NCBI GenBank assembly: GCA_026075535.2
Contig: AP026541.1
Location: forward strand, 2,356,001 to 2,420,000
From: Tricholoma matsutake
Lineage: Eukaryota > Basidiomycota > Agaricomycetes > Agaricales > Tricholomataceae
Direction of reading: 5' to 3'
DNA: 64,000 bases
Each line of letters opens with the position of its first letter. Positions within the stretch are counted from its first letter, which is position 1. A program made the position numbers and the translations under genes. This document shows positions 1 through 11,300 of the stretch, one piece after another. The notes under the pieces are model-generated. The model saw only the letters and a list, made by a program, of their open reading frames with translations. It made no database searches and was not told the origin of the DNA.

Positions 1-254
1 AGTAGCAGTTCTCAAGGTAAACAAAATTCGACGAGAGGAGAAAGGTAAGTGCACCAGGCAACAACAAAGAGATGGAAAGGCACCAGTAAACCAGAATGCA
101 TAAAGATAAGATAAGATCAACAAAGAATTGATCAACCATTGATCAACCAAGACAATCGCATGATCATTAATTTGCTAGGAAGGATTTCTATCATCACTTA
201 AGGGTGACAAGAGTGGCCCATAACCTGTAGAGATCCAACCTAACCAGTACACAA

Positions 255-870
255 TGAGCATGGTGATGATACTCAACCTGGGAAAACCACCAAAACAGCC
301 GATGATATTTGTGACGAGTCAGAGGAAGGGTGCGAGTCATTCCGAATGTTTGTGGTCCAACCAATAGGAAGATAACTAGTGGGTACTAGTTGTGAAGGTA
401 GTGCTATAGGGGACAAAGGTATTTGACAAGGTCCAATGGGGTATCGATCAATATCGAGGACGATCAACAAGATCAATGGCAAACAAGTTCTATCGCTGAT
501 GGTCAAAGTATGAGTTCTGAGGACCTTTCAATAGGTTGATAGTATATGAAGGCTATAGCCGATGGCTAGGACATATTGGAATGGTTGCTAGTGCTAACGA
601 CAAGAGGATTGTAGGAAGATCGAGGATGTGATGATCGCAGAGGTTTCTTGTCGATCAAGAAAACTTGTAGAAGTTTAAATTGTTTTAGAGGATAGATCTG
701 ATTCTTAGAACTTAATATGAGATGATAGGTGAAGATGATTTCTTCCATTTCCAAGTAGATACTACAGAGTTTTATATGTTTTAAAGAAACTTCCTAAAAT
801 GGAATGAGAAACATGTGTAAAACATGAGGCAAAAGATATGAGTTAAGGCACAAGGCCAAAAAGGAGACTG
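255..870. repeat. Degenerate dispersed repeat, left copy
   Basis: This AT-rich non-coding stretch opens with a segment beginning GATGATACTCAACC that is followed by GGAAA and CAAAAC-type runs and then GAGTCAGAGGAAGG. The same ordered motifs recur at 61,262-61,350 and 63,563-63,640. A second shared block (AAGTAG, then TATATGTTT, then AAACATGAGG) occurs near 745-830 and near 61,740-61,810. The copies have diverged strongly, and no coding capacity or clean terminal repeats are visible. It may be an old LTR or a non-autonomous element. The rest of 1-1,800 holds no gene I can support. Confidence 0.5.
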
Positions 871-1814
871 GAATCTGAACAAGAAAGATATATATCATAT
901 GATGAAAGAGTAATAAAGGGTATAGAACTGAAAGGGGACTGTCCTTTGTGTATAAATCACGCTAAGTCTCGCAATAATTTGTCCAGTGGGTTCTGTGCAT
1001 GATAGGGACTTGGAACGAGGCTGACCTACTATCAGCAGGTTTGGGCATGAGTTGGAATCCTTCCTGGCACATGGTATTCCGCCATATAGATAACAAATGC
1101 AGTGCCCAATGTCACTCATAGTCTCTCGATATTGATTGATGATGCTCAACGATGGTCAACAATGTTCGATTGTGGTCATGGTTTGTTTGAAGATGATTGG
1201 GGATGTTCGATGGCTGTTTAGAAGGGGTCTTAGGGGCTTTCAACATAGTCCTAAGGTTGTGCGATGTGGTCTCTTGGTATGATCAATGTCACTGGTGATG
1301 TTTTGATGCAGTCGATATGATATCACAATCAATAGACTGGGTCGCACTGTGTCTGGGACCTCGTAGGAGTCAGCTGATGTGATTAGAATGTGGTTAGAAT
1401 GACGTATTGGCCTTTGAGCTGAGGAGACAACCTATCAATGGTTTATTGTACAGTAGACTAAGGTATCTAATCTATGAATGTAAGTATATATACTATAATG
1501 TTAACAATGGGGGGAATGATAAAGGCTAAGGTATAAAGGGAGAAAAAGACAAGGGGAGAGATTCAATCAAAGGGGAATATTAATAGATCAAAGGAGGGGC
1601 ACCTACAGCGCATATTCACAGTGTAGATCTCAACAATATATGATTGCAGTGCCCTTCAAGAGGTTTTGGTAGAGCTGTGCCCAGCGAGATGACCATAAAA
1701 GGGAAATCAACACATATGCATGCCAATTAATCCAGACTGTGCTTTTCCAGCTAAGTCCTCACACATCACAAAGAGGACATCATTGAGGTCATCCATCTAA
1801 GGATCAGCATGAGG

Positions 1815-1960
1815 GACACTATGGGTAAATTTTCACACACCACACCCACACCTGTATACACCATACCCATAGCCACCACCATAGCCACAGGTGTGGGTTT
1901 GAGCCATGGTATTTATCAGAGGACTACAGAGGAACCACCATGGGTGTTTACCATGGTGTT
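1815..1960. repeat. ACCCAT/ATGGGT-rich repeat patch 1
   Basis: This is a short block of irregular direct and inverted ACCCAT, CCATACCC and CATGGGT words. Similar patches occur at 2,455-2,595, 61,950-62,115 and 63,205-63,330. It has no open frame of interest, and the inverted words could fold into weak hairpins. Confidence 0.55.
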
Positions 1961-2454
1961 TTAGTAGTTTTCCAGCTCATTTCCATTCAGATAACATTGT
2001 ATTAGACAATAGATAGATATAGGAAAATGTTGACAGCAGGAAGTGGTGCATTTCAGATGTCAAGATTGCCAGAGTTGGCTGCTTCAATGCAAGGGAGAGT
2101 TTATCCATTGTCCATTGTCTGTCATCCCTGGACCCTGACATCTGTTGTGGCCTGTCTCTGTCATATATGTTATCCCATTCCCATTCCTATTGGTCATCAC
2201 CCTCCATCCACCTGGTAAATTGGCATGTGAGTGGATTCCAGATTTGTGAGAGGAATGGCTGATCTGTTGCGAGATACAGCATTTCATATTTTTGAGGAGT
2301 AGCAGGAGAGCCACTGAGCATGAATGGCTGAACCATTTGGAATAGGAATTGGGTACAATAAAGATGTCATATATGACAGATGGATTCCAAATTTGTGAGA
2401 GGAAAAGTTCATCCTCTACTGAGATAGAGCATTTCAAAGTACTACCTATGAAAA

Positions 2455-2595
2455 CCCATGAGTCATGACACCATGAGTATGGGTATGGTATAACACAGGT
2501 TGAGTATTTTAGGTACCATACCCATACCTGTATAACCCATGACCTAAACACCACAGGTTTACCCACACCCATGATGATCCCTACATCCATCTGTT
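2455..2595. repeat. ACCCAT/ATGGGT-rich repeat patch 2
   Basis: This is a second patch of the same words (GGTATGGTATAACAC, then ACCATACCCATACCTGTA, then TTACCCACACCCATG). It lies directly at the end of the decayed gag-protease fragment and may mark where that fragment was truncated. Confidence 0.5.
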
Positions 2596-4060
2596 CCTTA
2601 GGCAAGATGGAAGGTAATGAGGCATCAAAACCTGGGGTTTCAAACTTGGGACTCTCAGGAAATCTTTCCTGAGTGAATTCCTGGATGATTTCCTGAAGCT
2701 CTTCCTCATCTGTGTTGCTAGCAGGTTCCAAATCTGCTGCTTCTTCAGGTCCCACAACAATGGGTTCTGAAAACCTCAAGCCTCTCAACCAAGGTCTGTC
2801 CTTGTCCACTATCTCTTCCATTTCTGCCTTCCATATCTGGACAGTGGGTGCCTGGACCTTAATAGAGCTGGGACCTTGCTTGTCCAGCTCTTTCTTCTTC
2901 CTGACAGTGGCACTAGGGCCACTGTCAAGTCACTCATCCTTTGTAGGATGAGTCCTCATTGCATACCAACAGACTTGTCAGAATGTGCTTTCCCCCTCAA
3001 TGATTGTCTCAAGGAAATTTCCCTTGACTCAAACTTCATCAAGTCAGAGTCCAATACTATCCCATGTTTCCTCATAAACATGGTGCCAAGTATGGTGTCA
3101 TATCTATTGATGTTCACTACATTGAAGTAATGTTTCCCTTCTGATTCACCAATCTTGAATTCAGTGAATAGTCCAAAATTAATTTTCAAATGGCTGCCCA
3201 CAGTGCCCAGTTGTAGTGGCACCAGTTCTCCCAGTTCATGGACTTTCAAATTCATGGATGTTGCAAATTCTGATGGTGGTATAGAGTCAGACATACAGCC
3301 TGAGTCTAACAGCACATACACTTCAAGTCCATGAATTGTCATCTTCATGATGAAGCAGTGGTTCTCCTTCTCTGTGCAAGGAGGACAGGTTATTTTCTTT
3401 GAGGATTTCCTCAAAACTGTCAGGCCCTGGAATCTGGGCTTGCCCTTGAATAGGCCATCTAGCATGACACCTAATCTTTCTGAGAAGGTTGAGGCCTTCT
3501 TACCATCCAACTCATCATCAGACTCTTCAGAATCTGATACTGATTGTGCTGATGGGCAGTCATCAGATTCATACTCACACTGTTTCTCTCAGATCACTGC
3601 AAAGTGATCCAAGTTAGGCTGATCACTTTCTGATCCATCAAAGGATTCCAAGTTGCACAGTTCACCTTCTGAACTGTACAGGGTCAACCTCAGAAATGGC
3701 AGAGCCATATTCATAGGATGAATCCTCCTCTGAATTGCTGTGACTGTGACTAGTCTTTCCCTAACTGCATCTGAGGATGCATCAGAATAATCCTTCTGAT
3801 TGGTCAAGCCTGTAGCTCAATGTTCATTTGTTTGATAGACACCCATGGTCAATCTCTCTCTAGCAGTGAACATCTTCACTGAAGATTTAGGCTGCCCATA
3901 TTTGGGGCACTTCTTGTTGGTGGAGTAGTGCACTCCCCTGCATATCATGTTTGTAGGGACAATCCTTGGATCATTTCCTGGATCTCTCTGGCAAGGGATC
4001 CTTTTGTTTTGATGGTTTGTTCAAAGAACTAAACTTTGACAATTCAAATGTGTGCTCTTC
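2596..4060 (-). pseudogene. Decayed retroelement gag-protease fragment
   Basis: Read on the minus strand, this is a retroelement polyprotein remnant. It starts (4,060 downward) with a cysteine/histidine zinc-knuckle-like segment (CRGVHYSTNKKCPKYG). An acidic linker follows, then a retroviral-type aspartic protease with the active-site motif LLDSG at about 3,290-3,310, then the later protease strand ending with motif GTMFMRKHG. Downstream (2,821-2,600) is the acidic linker that normally precedes reverse transcriptase (LPSILPKEQMDVG), but no reverse transcriptase follows. In-frame stops (for example after the AVI segment near 3,589) and at least one frame change near 2,950-2,820 break it. It belongs to a gag-pol family that is common in Agaricomycetes and is not the same lineage as the element at 6.6-14 kb. 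Confidence 0.7.
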
Positions 4061-4197
4061 TCTCTGAAGCGCTTCATTGACCTTTCGATTTCTTCTGCCT
4101 CATGAGCAAAGAATAATATATCATCCACAGAGCCTGTCTCCATGGAGCATCCTTTGCCTAAAACAAAGGATATCAGGAGCACACACACATGCATGCA

Positions 4198-4229
4198 CTT
4201 GCCACCTTGCTGGAGAACAAGGTGGCAAG
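4198..4229. other. Perfect 12-bp hairpin
   Basis: Left arm CTTGCCACCTTG (4,198-4,209) and right arm CAAGGTGGCAAG (4,218-4,229) are perfect reverse complements around an 8-nt loop. A weaker 7-bp hairpin (TCCTTTG/CAAAGGA) lies just upstream near 4,150-4,170. It is not inside any gene I can support and its function is unknown. Confidence 0.7.
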
Positions 4230-4349
4230 CATTTAGCTACAGCCTCCCTCTACAATAGGGGCTTTCCAATTTTCTGACACCCATCACTAAGAATCTTTTT
4301 TGTTACATGAAATTCTAAATAGGTAATAAATAACATTAATTGTCTGAAA

Positions 4350-4440
4350 CAACACTGCCAATATGGCACAGTGGTATGATAGTGTAGCTCAATGTATGAA
4401 GCCCTTGGTTCAAACCCCTTCTGTGCAGTAATATTTTGCT
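4350..4440 (+). repeat. tRNA-like element with Pol III A and B boxes (SINE or tRNA relic)
   Basis: TGGCACAGTGG at 4,364-4,374 fits the RNA polymerase III A-box consensus. GGTTCAAACCC at 4,407-4,417 fits the B-box consensus. The spacing (43 bp start to start) is that of a tRNA gene. The T-arm stem does not pair well and no clean acceptor stem is visible, so a functional tRNA is unlikely. A tRNA-derived SINE head or a decayed tRNA gene is more likely. Confidence 0.5.
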
Positions 4441-5400
4441 GGCTAATTATCAAAAAATTCTTCAAGTCCCACAGTTGCCCAGACTGTCCTCAGAGACTGT
4501 AAAGTACAGAATTCCAGTGGAATCCACTTGGATTTCTGGATTCCAGGGAGTCCAATCAGAATAGGTGGGAGTGTAAATTGCAGAAAATAGAGAGTAAATC
4601 TCTTGTCAGCTACACAGCCAGGAAAATAATCCAATGGTGGATGCAAATGCGAGCAGTTTCAACTGGGATTTTTAACATCTACTTCAATTTTTAACATCAT
4701 GTAACAGGTTATCAACTTGTTAGTAACACATGTTCAAAGTTATTGACATATTCCTAACATGGGCAAATAATTTTTCAAGGGACATGTTGTTGACACTTAT
4801 TTATGAGTTCATGAGGTGGACTTCAAAACAAACACTTGTATGTATAGCAGACTTCAAAACTCACTAACCTCCAACACCTGACCAACTTGGAAACTTATTC
4901 TAACCTACCATATTTCTGATAGATCTTAATCTGCAGGTAGACAAGGTTGCTACTGCTGAAATGAAACATTTCCATGTGGCTATAATAGCATTGGCCCAGT
5001 CACTGGCTGCATAATGCCCCTGCATGTTTATATTTCCTTGACTTTGTCATCACTGACAGCAAACATCTTCTCATTGAGAACAAGATCTCTGCATGGGACA
5101 TGGATAATGACCCCTAGTAGGTACCAGTACTTTGGACTATATGGAGACATGTTATATGTTGTCAGCTCAGGCATACCAGGTTACAGCGCTTTTCATAATT
5201 ATACAGAATCTTCGATTTGTAAAAATGAGCTTTGGTTCTGTTTGAATAGGACCCCAAGAGACCTCTCATTCAAATGGCAAAGTCCGTCGTCTCCTATCTC
5301 CTACCTGGATGCAGACGTGTCCCGTCTCCATGTCAGACTCATCCCCATCTTCTCCGTGGGTCAGACTCTTTTACGCACTCACATGCATGTGATGTTATAG
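4441..5400. other. No gene supported
   Basis: I see only short, unconvincing frames here. The stretch is AT-rich and leads up to the first recognisable exon of the interrupted gene at about 5,430. Confidence 0.5.
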
Positions 5401-5429
5401 TCCAGTATACCTTTGTCCCATCCTCTGCA

Positions 5430-6575
5430 TTGGCCTTGAGTACTGGAAAGAAGTCAAAAACTCCCAAAGCTGCGAAAAAAGAGACCAAAAGCAAAACATT
5501 CGATTATCGATTCAAGCAAACTGATGACAATTACATAAATTTTCTCAAGAACCTCTTGAAAGAATGCAGTGCAATGAAGTATGACACCGTAGACAAGAAG
5601 CAGTTTGGAATCAAATGTGGGACAAAAAAAGTGTCGGTACTGTGCACATTGTTCAACGTGATAGAACTTATCTATGTTTCTTTTTGTTGTAGCAAATCAG
5701 ATGCTACTGATATTGATTGTGGTGAGGAATATCGGAAGTTTGTGAAGAAATCTGTCTTGGTCAACGCGTCAAGTGCCCGACCCAAGCGAGTCATGGTCTG
5801 GCTTGACATCAAGGAAGTGAAGCATGTTTTCAAATCTGTAACAGGAGATCTACATGTTGATATATGATTGTTTCATAGAGAGATGCGGATTCCAGTAGTA
5901 ACAGTGATGGCAAGGTTGGTGTCAACTATTTCACTCTTTGATAAGAGAAACACACAACCTCTTCAGGATCTGGGTGACAGTGGTATGAGTAAGAAGGACA
6001 ATGAACTGGCCCGCCTACATGGTAAGCTTGAAAAACAGTGGGGAAATGACAGTGATTCAAGCTACGCATACATCGATCATATTACTGGTCAATGCTTTCC
6101 CCTGACACCTTTCATGATGGATGAGTGGGTCCGAGGAATGGTAAGATAAGCCATCCATGGAACATTTACACCTTTCCTAATGCTCCCTTACCATACAGTA
6201 TGATGGGAAGGCAACAGTGGATATGCTGCCAGCAGAGACATGTTTCGACCCTGCCAATTGTCTCACTTCCATTGCTCCACCTCATTCCTGAAGCCAGAGT
6301 GCTTCATCTTCAGCACCTGCATCTTCTGACCTGGCTCATGTATTGTTGATCTTATCTTCTCTTGTTACAGCTATGAGCAGCCGTGCACCATCAGAATGAC
6401 CCCAAACACCACTTAGACCTGCTAATCAGCCTTTTCACCCCACATCTCCACCTGTCTTTACACCATCTAAACTCACTCTTTTCCTCGAACATGCAGAAAA
6501 GAACCTGGGTGTTGCTTCTGCCTCAATCTATGAGACAGACCTGCACCGGAATAGCTATGGCCCAGATATACTTCA
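5430..6575 (+). pseudogene. 5' part of an uncharacterised gene interrupted by the LTR retrotransposon
   Basis: The encoded protein is not assigned to a named family by me, but it matches a recurrent multi-copy Agaricomycete type. It has a lysine-rich segment (KKSKTPKAAKKETKSK, near 5,445-5,500), a middle domain containing KSDATDIDCGEEY, then SSYAYIDHITGQCFPLTP (6,057-6,110). A proline-rich linker follows, and then FLEHAEKNLGV at about 6,485. At least one intron is likely (GTACTG at about 5,637 to TTGTAG at about 5,692). The frame runs into the retroelement at 6,576 and resumes at 14,021. The last segment (leucine-rich, ending ALTDLGIPAGDAVHLK across the insertion) looks like a SAM-type helical bundle. 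That assignment is inference. Confidence 0.55.
6571..6575. repeat. Target-site duplication, left copy
   Basis: CTTCA directly precedes the 5' LTR (which begins TGTTAC) and is repeated directly after the 3' LTR at 14,021-14,025. A 5-bp duplication is normal for a Ty3/Gypsy integrase. Confidence 0.92.
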
Positions 6576-7228
6576 TGTTACGATTTGTTATCCAGACCCG
6601 CAAGACCGGGCACTTCATTTTTCTCGTTCCATTTGACTCACTTCCGACAGGAGATGCTTTGATGCATGGTGACTCCATGCACCCGAACCCACCCCCCATG
6701 CATGCTGCAATACGACAGCCCTTTGACATGAGGTCCATGACGTCGGACACTCACAATCGACATGCTGCGCTGCAGCACTCCTTGACATCGGACTCCTCAT
6801 GCAAGGCATGAGGCCTACTGTTTCTATTGTTCTTTCTATTTATACTTGATAACGATCTTACATTCCGATTGGACAATAGACATCCTCGAACCATATATAA
6901 GCTGTAGTAATACTGTCTGTATTCCTCAGCTTGACCTAATTCAATCAATGGTCTTAGACTCAACCAGAACACTCAACAGCTTAGGAAGCCCCTAGCTGTG
7001 ATAACTCAAACTCGACAGTTGGAAAGCCTCCAACTGTGATACACAAACCAACGGTCTACTCAGAAAGCCTCTGAGTACAGGTAGCCATGATGACTTGAGG
7101 ATGTACCCAAGTGAAGGCAGGAAGCCCGATACACTAGGAAAGTCTCCTAGTGTGATACGAGACAGTTGGAAAGCCTCCAACTGTAGCACATGAAGCCAAG
7201 GCTGAGTTAAAGACCTATAGTCTTAACA
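6576..7228 (+). repeat. 5' LTR
   Basis: It starts TGTTACGATTTG and ends GTCTTAACA. It contains a TATA box at 6,894-6,900 and short GACATCGGAC-type internal repeats. It is 104 bp shorter than the 3' LTR. The missing piece lies between two copies of ATGCTGCGCYGCAGCA that are both present in the 3' LTR. Outside that gap the LTRs are nearly identical by eye and differ mostly by C/T or G/A transitions. Confidence 0.93.
6894..6900 (+). promoter_or_regulatory. LTR TATA box
   Basis: TATATAA lies 32-33 bp upstream of the segment TCAGCTTGACCT (6,926-6,937), which is the predicted start of the element's RNA. The same arrangement is kept in the 3' LTR. Confidence 0.65.
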
Positions 7229-7230
7229 AA

Positions 7231-7242
7231 AGGTCAAGCTGA
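7231..7242 (+). promoter_or_regulatory. Primer-binding site, probably self-primed
   Basis: AGGTCAAGCTGA begins 2 nt after the 5' LTR, which is the position of a reverse-transcription primer-binding site. It is a perfect 12-nt complement of TCAGCTTGACCT at 6,926-6,937, where transcription should start. I recognise no tRNA 3' end in it. This matches the self-priming arrangement of Tf1-like elements. Confidence 0.6.
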
Positions 7243-7251
7243 TCTATGAAG

Positions 7252-8370
7252 TCCACCTACCTAGGTGCAGACACAACATCTTTCAGACAAAGCCCGGACA
7301 GACCTCCAACAGGAGCATCGACATCAGGAAGAACCTCATGGTATAGATACCAAGGTCGACTAGTACGATACTCAGAACCAGCACAAAGGTGGTTCTCAAA
7401 GTGAACAGAAGACGAGGAACCAAGATACCTCACTGAAGAAGACTTCAAATCGACAAGCAAAGAAGAAACCCCAGAACGAGACCCATTCTCCCTATCCAAT
7501 GATGACATCCCTGATAACATGTCTACCGAACCCACCGCATCAAACAAGGAGATTAGAATCTGAACCCCCTCCGACTTCACAGGGGACTGAACCAGAACTG
7601 CAAAGTTCTTACAAGAAGTGAAACTCTATCTGAGAGTAAACCACAGGATCTACGACACAGATGAAAAGAAAATCATCTTCACGTTATCGTTTATGAATGG
7701 AGGAACAGCTGTGCCCTGGGCACAGACTTGGGCAGAAAGGGAAGACCTAGGAACCTGGTCTGCCTTTGAAGCAATGCTCAGGACAGCGTTCACGCCAATC
7801 GACGAAGCTGGCAGGGCCAGAACCAAGATGAAGACATTGAAGCAGGGACAGGACCTGGAGGACTACATTGCGCAGTTCCAAATCCTGCAAGAGAAGGCGG
7901 GAATCAATGACGACACCGCCCTCATTGAACTCTTCATGGATGGGTTAAACCCCAAGCTCCTCGAAAGAGTTTTCAACATGGAAACGATCTCTATGACCTT
8001 GGAAGGAATGATCAACGCCGCCTCCAAGTACGATGGACAGTGGAGGAGAGCAAAAGCCATAACAGGGAGGCTGCAGGAGGCTTTTACAAGGAAGCTCCCA
8101 GCCTCTAAGGCAAAGGAAACCCCACTTGAGATCAACCGCCTCTCCTACCAGGAGAGGATCGAACACATGAAGAAAGGATTGTGCTTTGTGTGCCACCAGC
8201 CCGGACACAGAGCAACCAAACACAAGAAAGGGGGAAAGAGGACCAAGGACCGGCCATCCCCAAAGAATAAAGGAAAAGAAGCCTACTCTAGGATCCGAGC
8301 GATCGTAGGAGAACTAGACGAAGAAGAAAAGAAAGAAGCTCTCGCCGCAATTGAGGACGAGGGTTTTTAA
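7252..8370 (+). pseudogene. Retrotransposon gag
   Basis: This encodes the nucleocapsid polyprotein of the element. An ATG at 7,252 opens a frame of 373 codons to the TAA at 8,368. In-frame TGA stops fall at 7,402, 7,561 and 7,588, each in a context where CGA would restore arginine. The middle matches the conserved gag core, with motifs such as FTLSFMNGG and QDLEDYIAQF. Near the C-terminus is a zinc knuckle of CCHC type (CFVCHQPGHRATKH) in which the last cysteine is replaced by histidine. A lysine/glutamate-rich tail follows. The product would be truncated after about 50 residues, so this copy is dead. The pol frame begins 17 nt after the gag stop in another frame. Confidence 0.85.
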
Positions 8371-8387
8371 AGAGGTGGCCTGCCTCG

Positions 8388-11300
8388 ATGCCAGGTACCA
8401 CTGAACTTTCTGTCTGCTCTGTACTACTGGCCACTTTGAGAAATCAATCTATGCATTTAGATGTCAAAGTGGCAGGGACAGGCAGAGGAAAAGACATCAA
8501 AACCGAAGCCCTACTCGACTCAGGAGTGGGAGGGATATTCATGAGCCATGAATTCGCAGAAAGCAGTGGATTTGAATTGCGCCCCCTGGAAAGGGTAATC
8601 AGAGTCAAGAACATGGATGGAACCCCGAACAAGAGAGGGGAAATCTCCCACTGTGCCAGGGGACTCTTAATGATCAATGGAAGGACTTTCCCAACGACCT
8701 TCCTGATTGCAGGACTAGGAAAGGAATCAATCATCCTAGGTCTGCCATGGCTCAGAAAAATCAACCCAGTGATCGACTAGAAGATTGGAACCTTCCAGTT
8801 CAGGACGAAGGATGAGACTTACCCAGAGTTCTCATATGGGAAAGGAAGAACCCTTATCAGAACAGTGCGAACCGAGAAACCCAATGAAGGGTACCTATCA
8901 TGGCACCAGAGGGGAACCGAAAAGAAGAAGGACCCCTTCGACATGATGAAAGAAGAGCAACAGGCATGGTGCCAAAAGATTGTCGCCAAAGAACAAGAAA
9001 AGCTTGCCCTCAAGAAGAAGACTGCCAAGGAAGAACGAGCACGATGGAAAAAGGTGGCCACCAGAGAACTGGAGAGATTGGCCGCCAGAAAAGAAGAAGA
9101 ATGACTGGCACTGGCCCGAATAGTCGCGAAAGCAAGGGAAAAGATAGCCCTGAAAGGCAAGAAAGAAGAGCTGGCAAAAGAAGAACACCGAGAGCTATGC
9201 CAAAGAGTTGTCGCCAAGGCAAAACTGATGGGAGGAGTCCTCCACAAAGAACCAAGAAGAAGCAAGATGCCCATCAAGACAAGAAAAGCAACGATCGAAG
9301 AAATTGATGATGAAGAGATCACGATCATGACTCTTCAAGATGCGGAGCTCATTGGGCCACAAGACGAAGAAGACACTGGGAAGGAAAACCCAGCACAGGC
9401 AAACCACAAACAGGCAATGGAACAGGCAATGGAGCAACTGAAAGAGACACCCGAACTAAGGATCAAAGACGACAAGCTACTAGTCACCTACATCCGAGGA
9501 GAACCCATCATTGGAATATTCGAGCCAGCTAAGACACCGCTGACAGAGGAATATAATGAGCCAAGATACAGATATTCCCTGACGACAAAGACAATCTCTC
9601 GGATCGTAAAGGCAAAAGGATTGCCATGATATGCATATGGACAGAATATCTGGATTAGGGCAAAGACATTGGTCTCACAACACCTGACACACAAGAAGGA
9701 AGGAGACCCCGAACAGAAGACCCTAGATGAACTACTCCCCAAACAGTACAAGGAGTACCGACGGATATTCGAAAAGGAAGCATTGGAACAATTCCCAGAA
9801 TCAAGACCCTGGGATCACATGATCAAACTGAAACTGGACTTTGTAGCGAAAGATTGCAGGGTTTACCCACTGTCACCAGCAGAACAAAAGAAACTCAACG
9901 AGTTTCTCAACAAAAGCCTGCAGAAAGGATACATCCAACCATCAAAATCGCCCATGGCGTCGCCATTCTTCTTCGTTGCGAAGAAGGACTCAGACACGCT
10001 ATGACCCTGCCAAGATTACAGGTACTTGAATAACAGAATGATCAAGAACACCTACCCACTGCCGCTGGTAGGAGACCTGTTGGACAAACTAAGAGGGGCG
10101 AAATGGTTTACGAAATTGGACATCCGATGGGGATATCACAACGTCAGAATCAAGGATGGGGATCAATGGAAAGCAGCCTTCAAGACGAACCGAGGGCTGT
10201 TTGAACCAACAGTGATGTTCTTTGGATTATGCAACTCACCGGTGACCTTCCAGGCAATGATGAACAAGATATTCTGCGACATGATCGGAGAAGGATGGCT
10301 CGTGATTTACATGGATGACATCCTGATATTCTCCAAGGATCAGAACGAACACCAGGAAAGGACAAAGAGAGTACTGCAAAGGCTGGCAGAGAATGACCTA
10401 TACCTGAAACCGGAGAAATGCAAGTTCAACGTCCACGAAGTGGAATTCTTGGGTCTGATCATCCAACCCAACGAAATTGCCATGGACAGCACAAAACTGG
10501 CAGGTATACAGGATTGGCCAACCCTGACAAACGTAAAGGCAGTCAGATCTTTCCTAGGATTTGGAAACTTCTACAGGAAGTTTATCGGACATTTTGTGGA
10601 GACAAGCAGACCGCTCAATGAACTGACAAAGAAGAGCAAAGTGTTCGACTGGACAAAGGAATGCAAACAGGCCTTTCAGACACTGAAAAGGAAGTTCGCA
10701 GAAGCCCCGGTACTGCTGATGCCAGACCCGACGAAGCCATTCACGATCGAATCAGATGCCTCAAAACATGCGACAGGAGGAGTGCTGAGACAAAGGGACA
10801 CGAATGGGGACTGGCACCCGTGCAGATACATATCGCATGCACTAACACCAACGGAATGGAACTACAAGATTTATGACAGGGAGCTCCTAGCAATAATATG
10901 ATCGCTAGAAACCTGGAGACACTACCTGATGGGTTCAGAACACCCTGTGGTAATCCTGTCAGATCACAAGAACTTGATGTACTTCCGAACGGCACAGAAA
11001 CTGAACAGATGACAGGCAAGATGGAGCTTATTCCTATCAGAATTCGACTTGCAGATCATCCATGTGCCTGGATCACAGATGGTGCAGAGTGATGCATTGT
11101 CACAGAGAGCGGATCACATACCAGAAGAGGACAACGATAATGAAGATGTCACAATGCTGCTGGAAACAGTATTTGTGAAATTCATTGACACCAAAATGCA
11201 TGACTTACTCGCAGGGAGTATTATGAAAGATGATCTGGTAAAAAGCGCAATCGAGGCACTAAAGACCAAAGGAACACCACCGATAAAGTCGGCATTGGAA

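Noticed and set aside
2915..2955. Hairpins GACAGTGGC/GCCACTGTC and ACTCATCCT/AGGATGAGT as a terminator
   Set aside because: They lie within the coding remnant of the gag-protease fragment, and fungal Pol II termination does not use such hairpins.
7257..7580. 107-codon minus-strand frame inside the retroelement
   Set aside because: It is the antisense of gag; the plus-strand frame from 7,252 carries the gag continuity and the position next to the primer-binding site.
8819..9437. Overlapping frames on both strands rich in Ser/Leu or Lys/Glu
   Set aside because: They are shadows of the lysine/glutamate-rich pol linker read in other phases.
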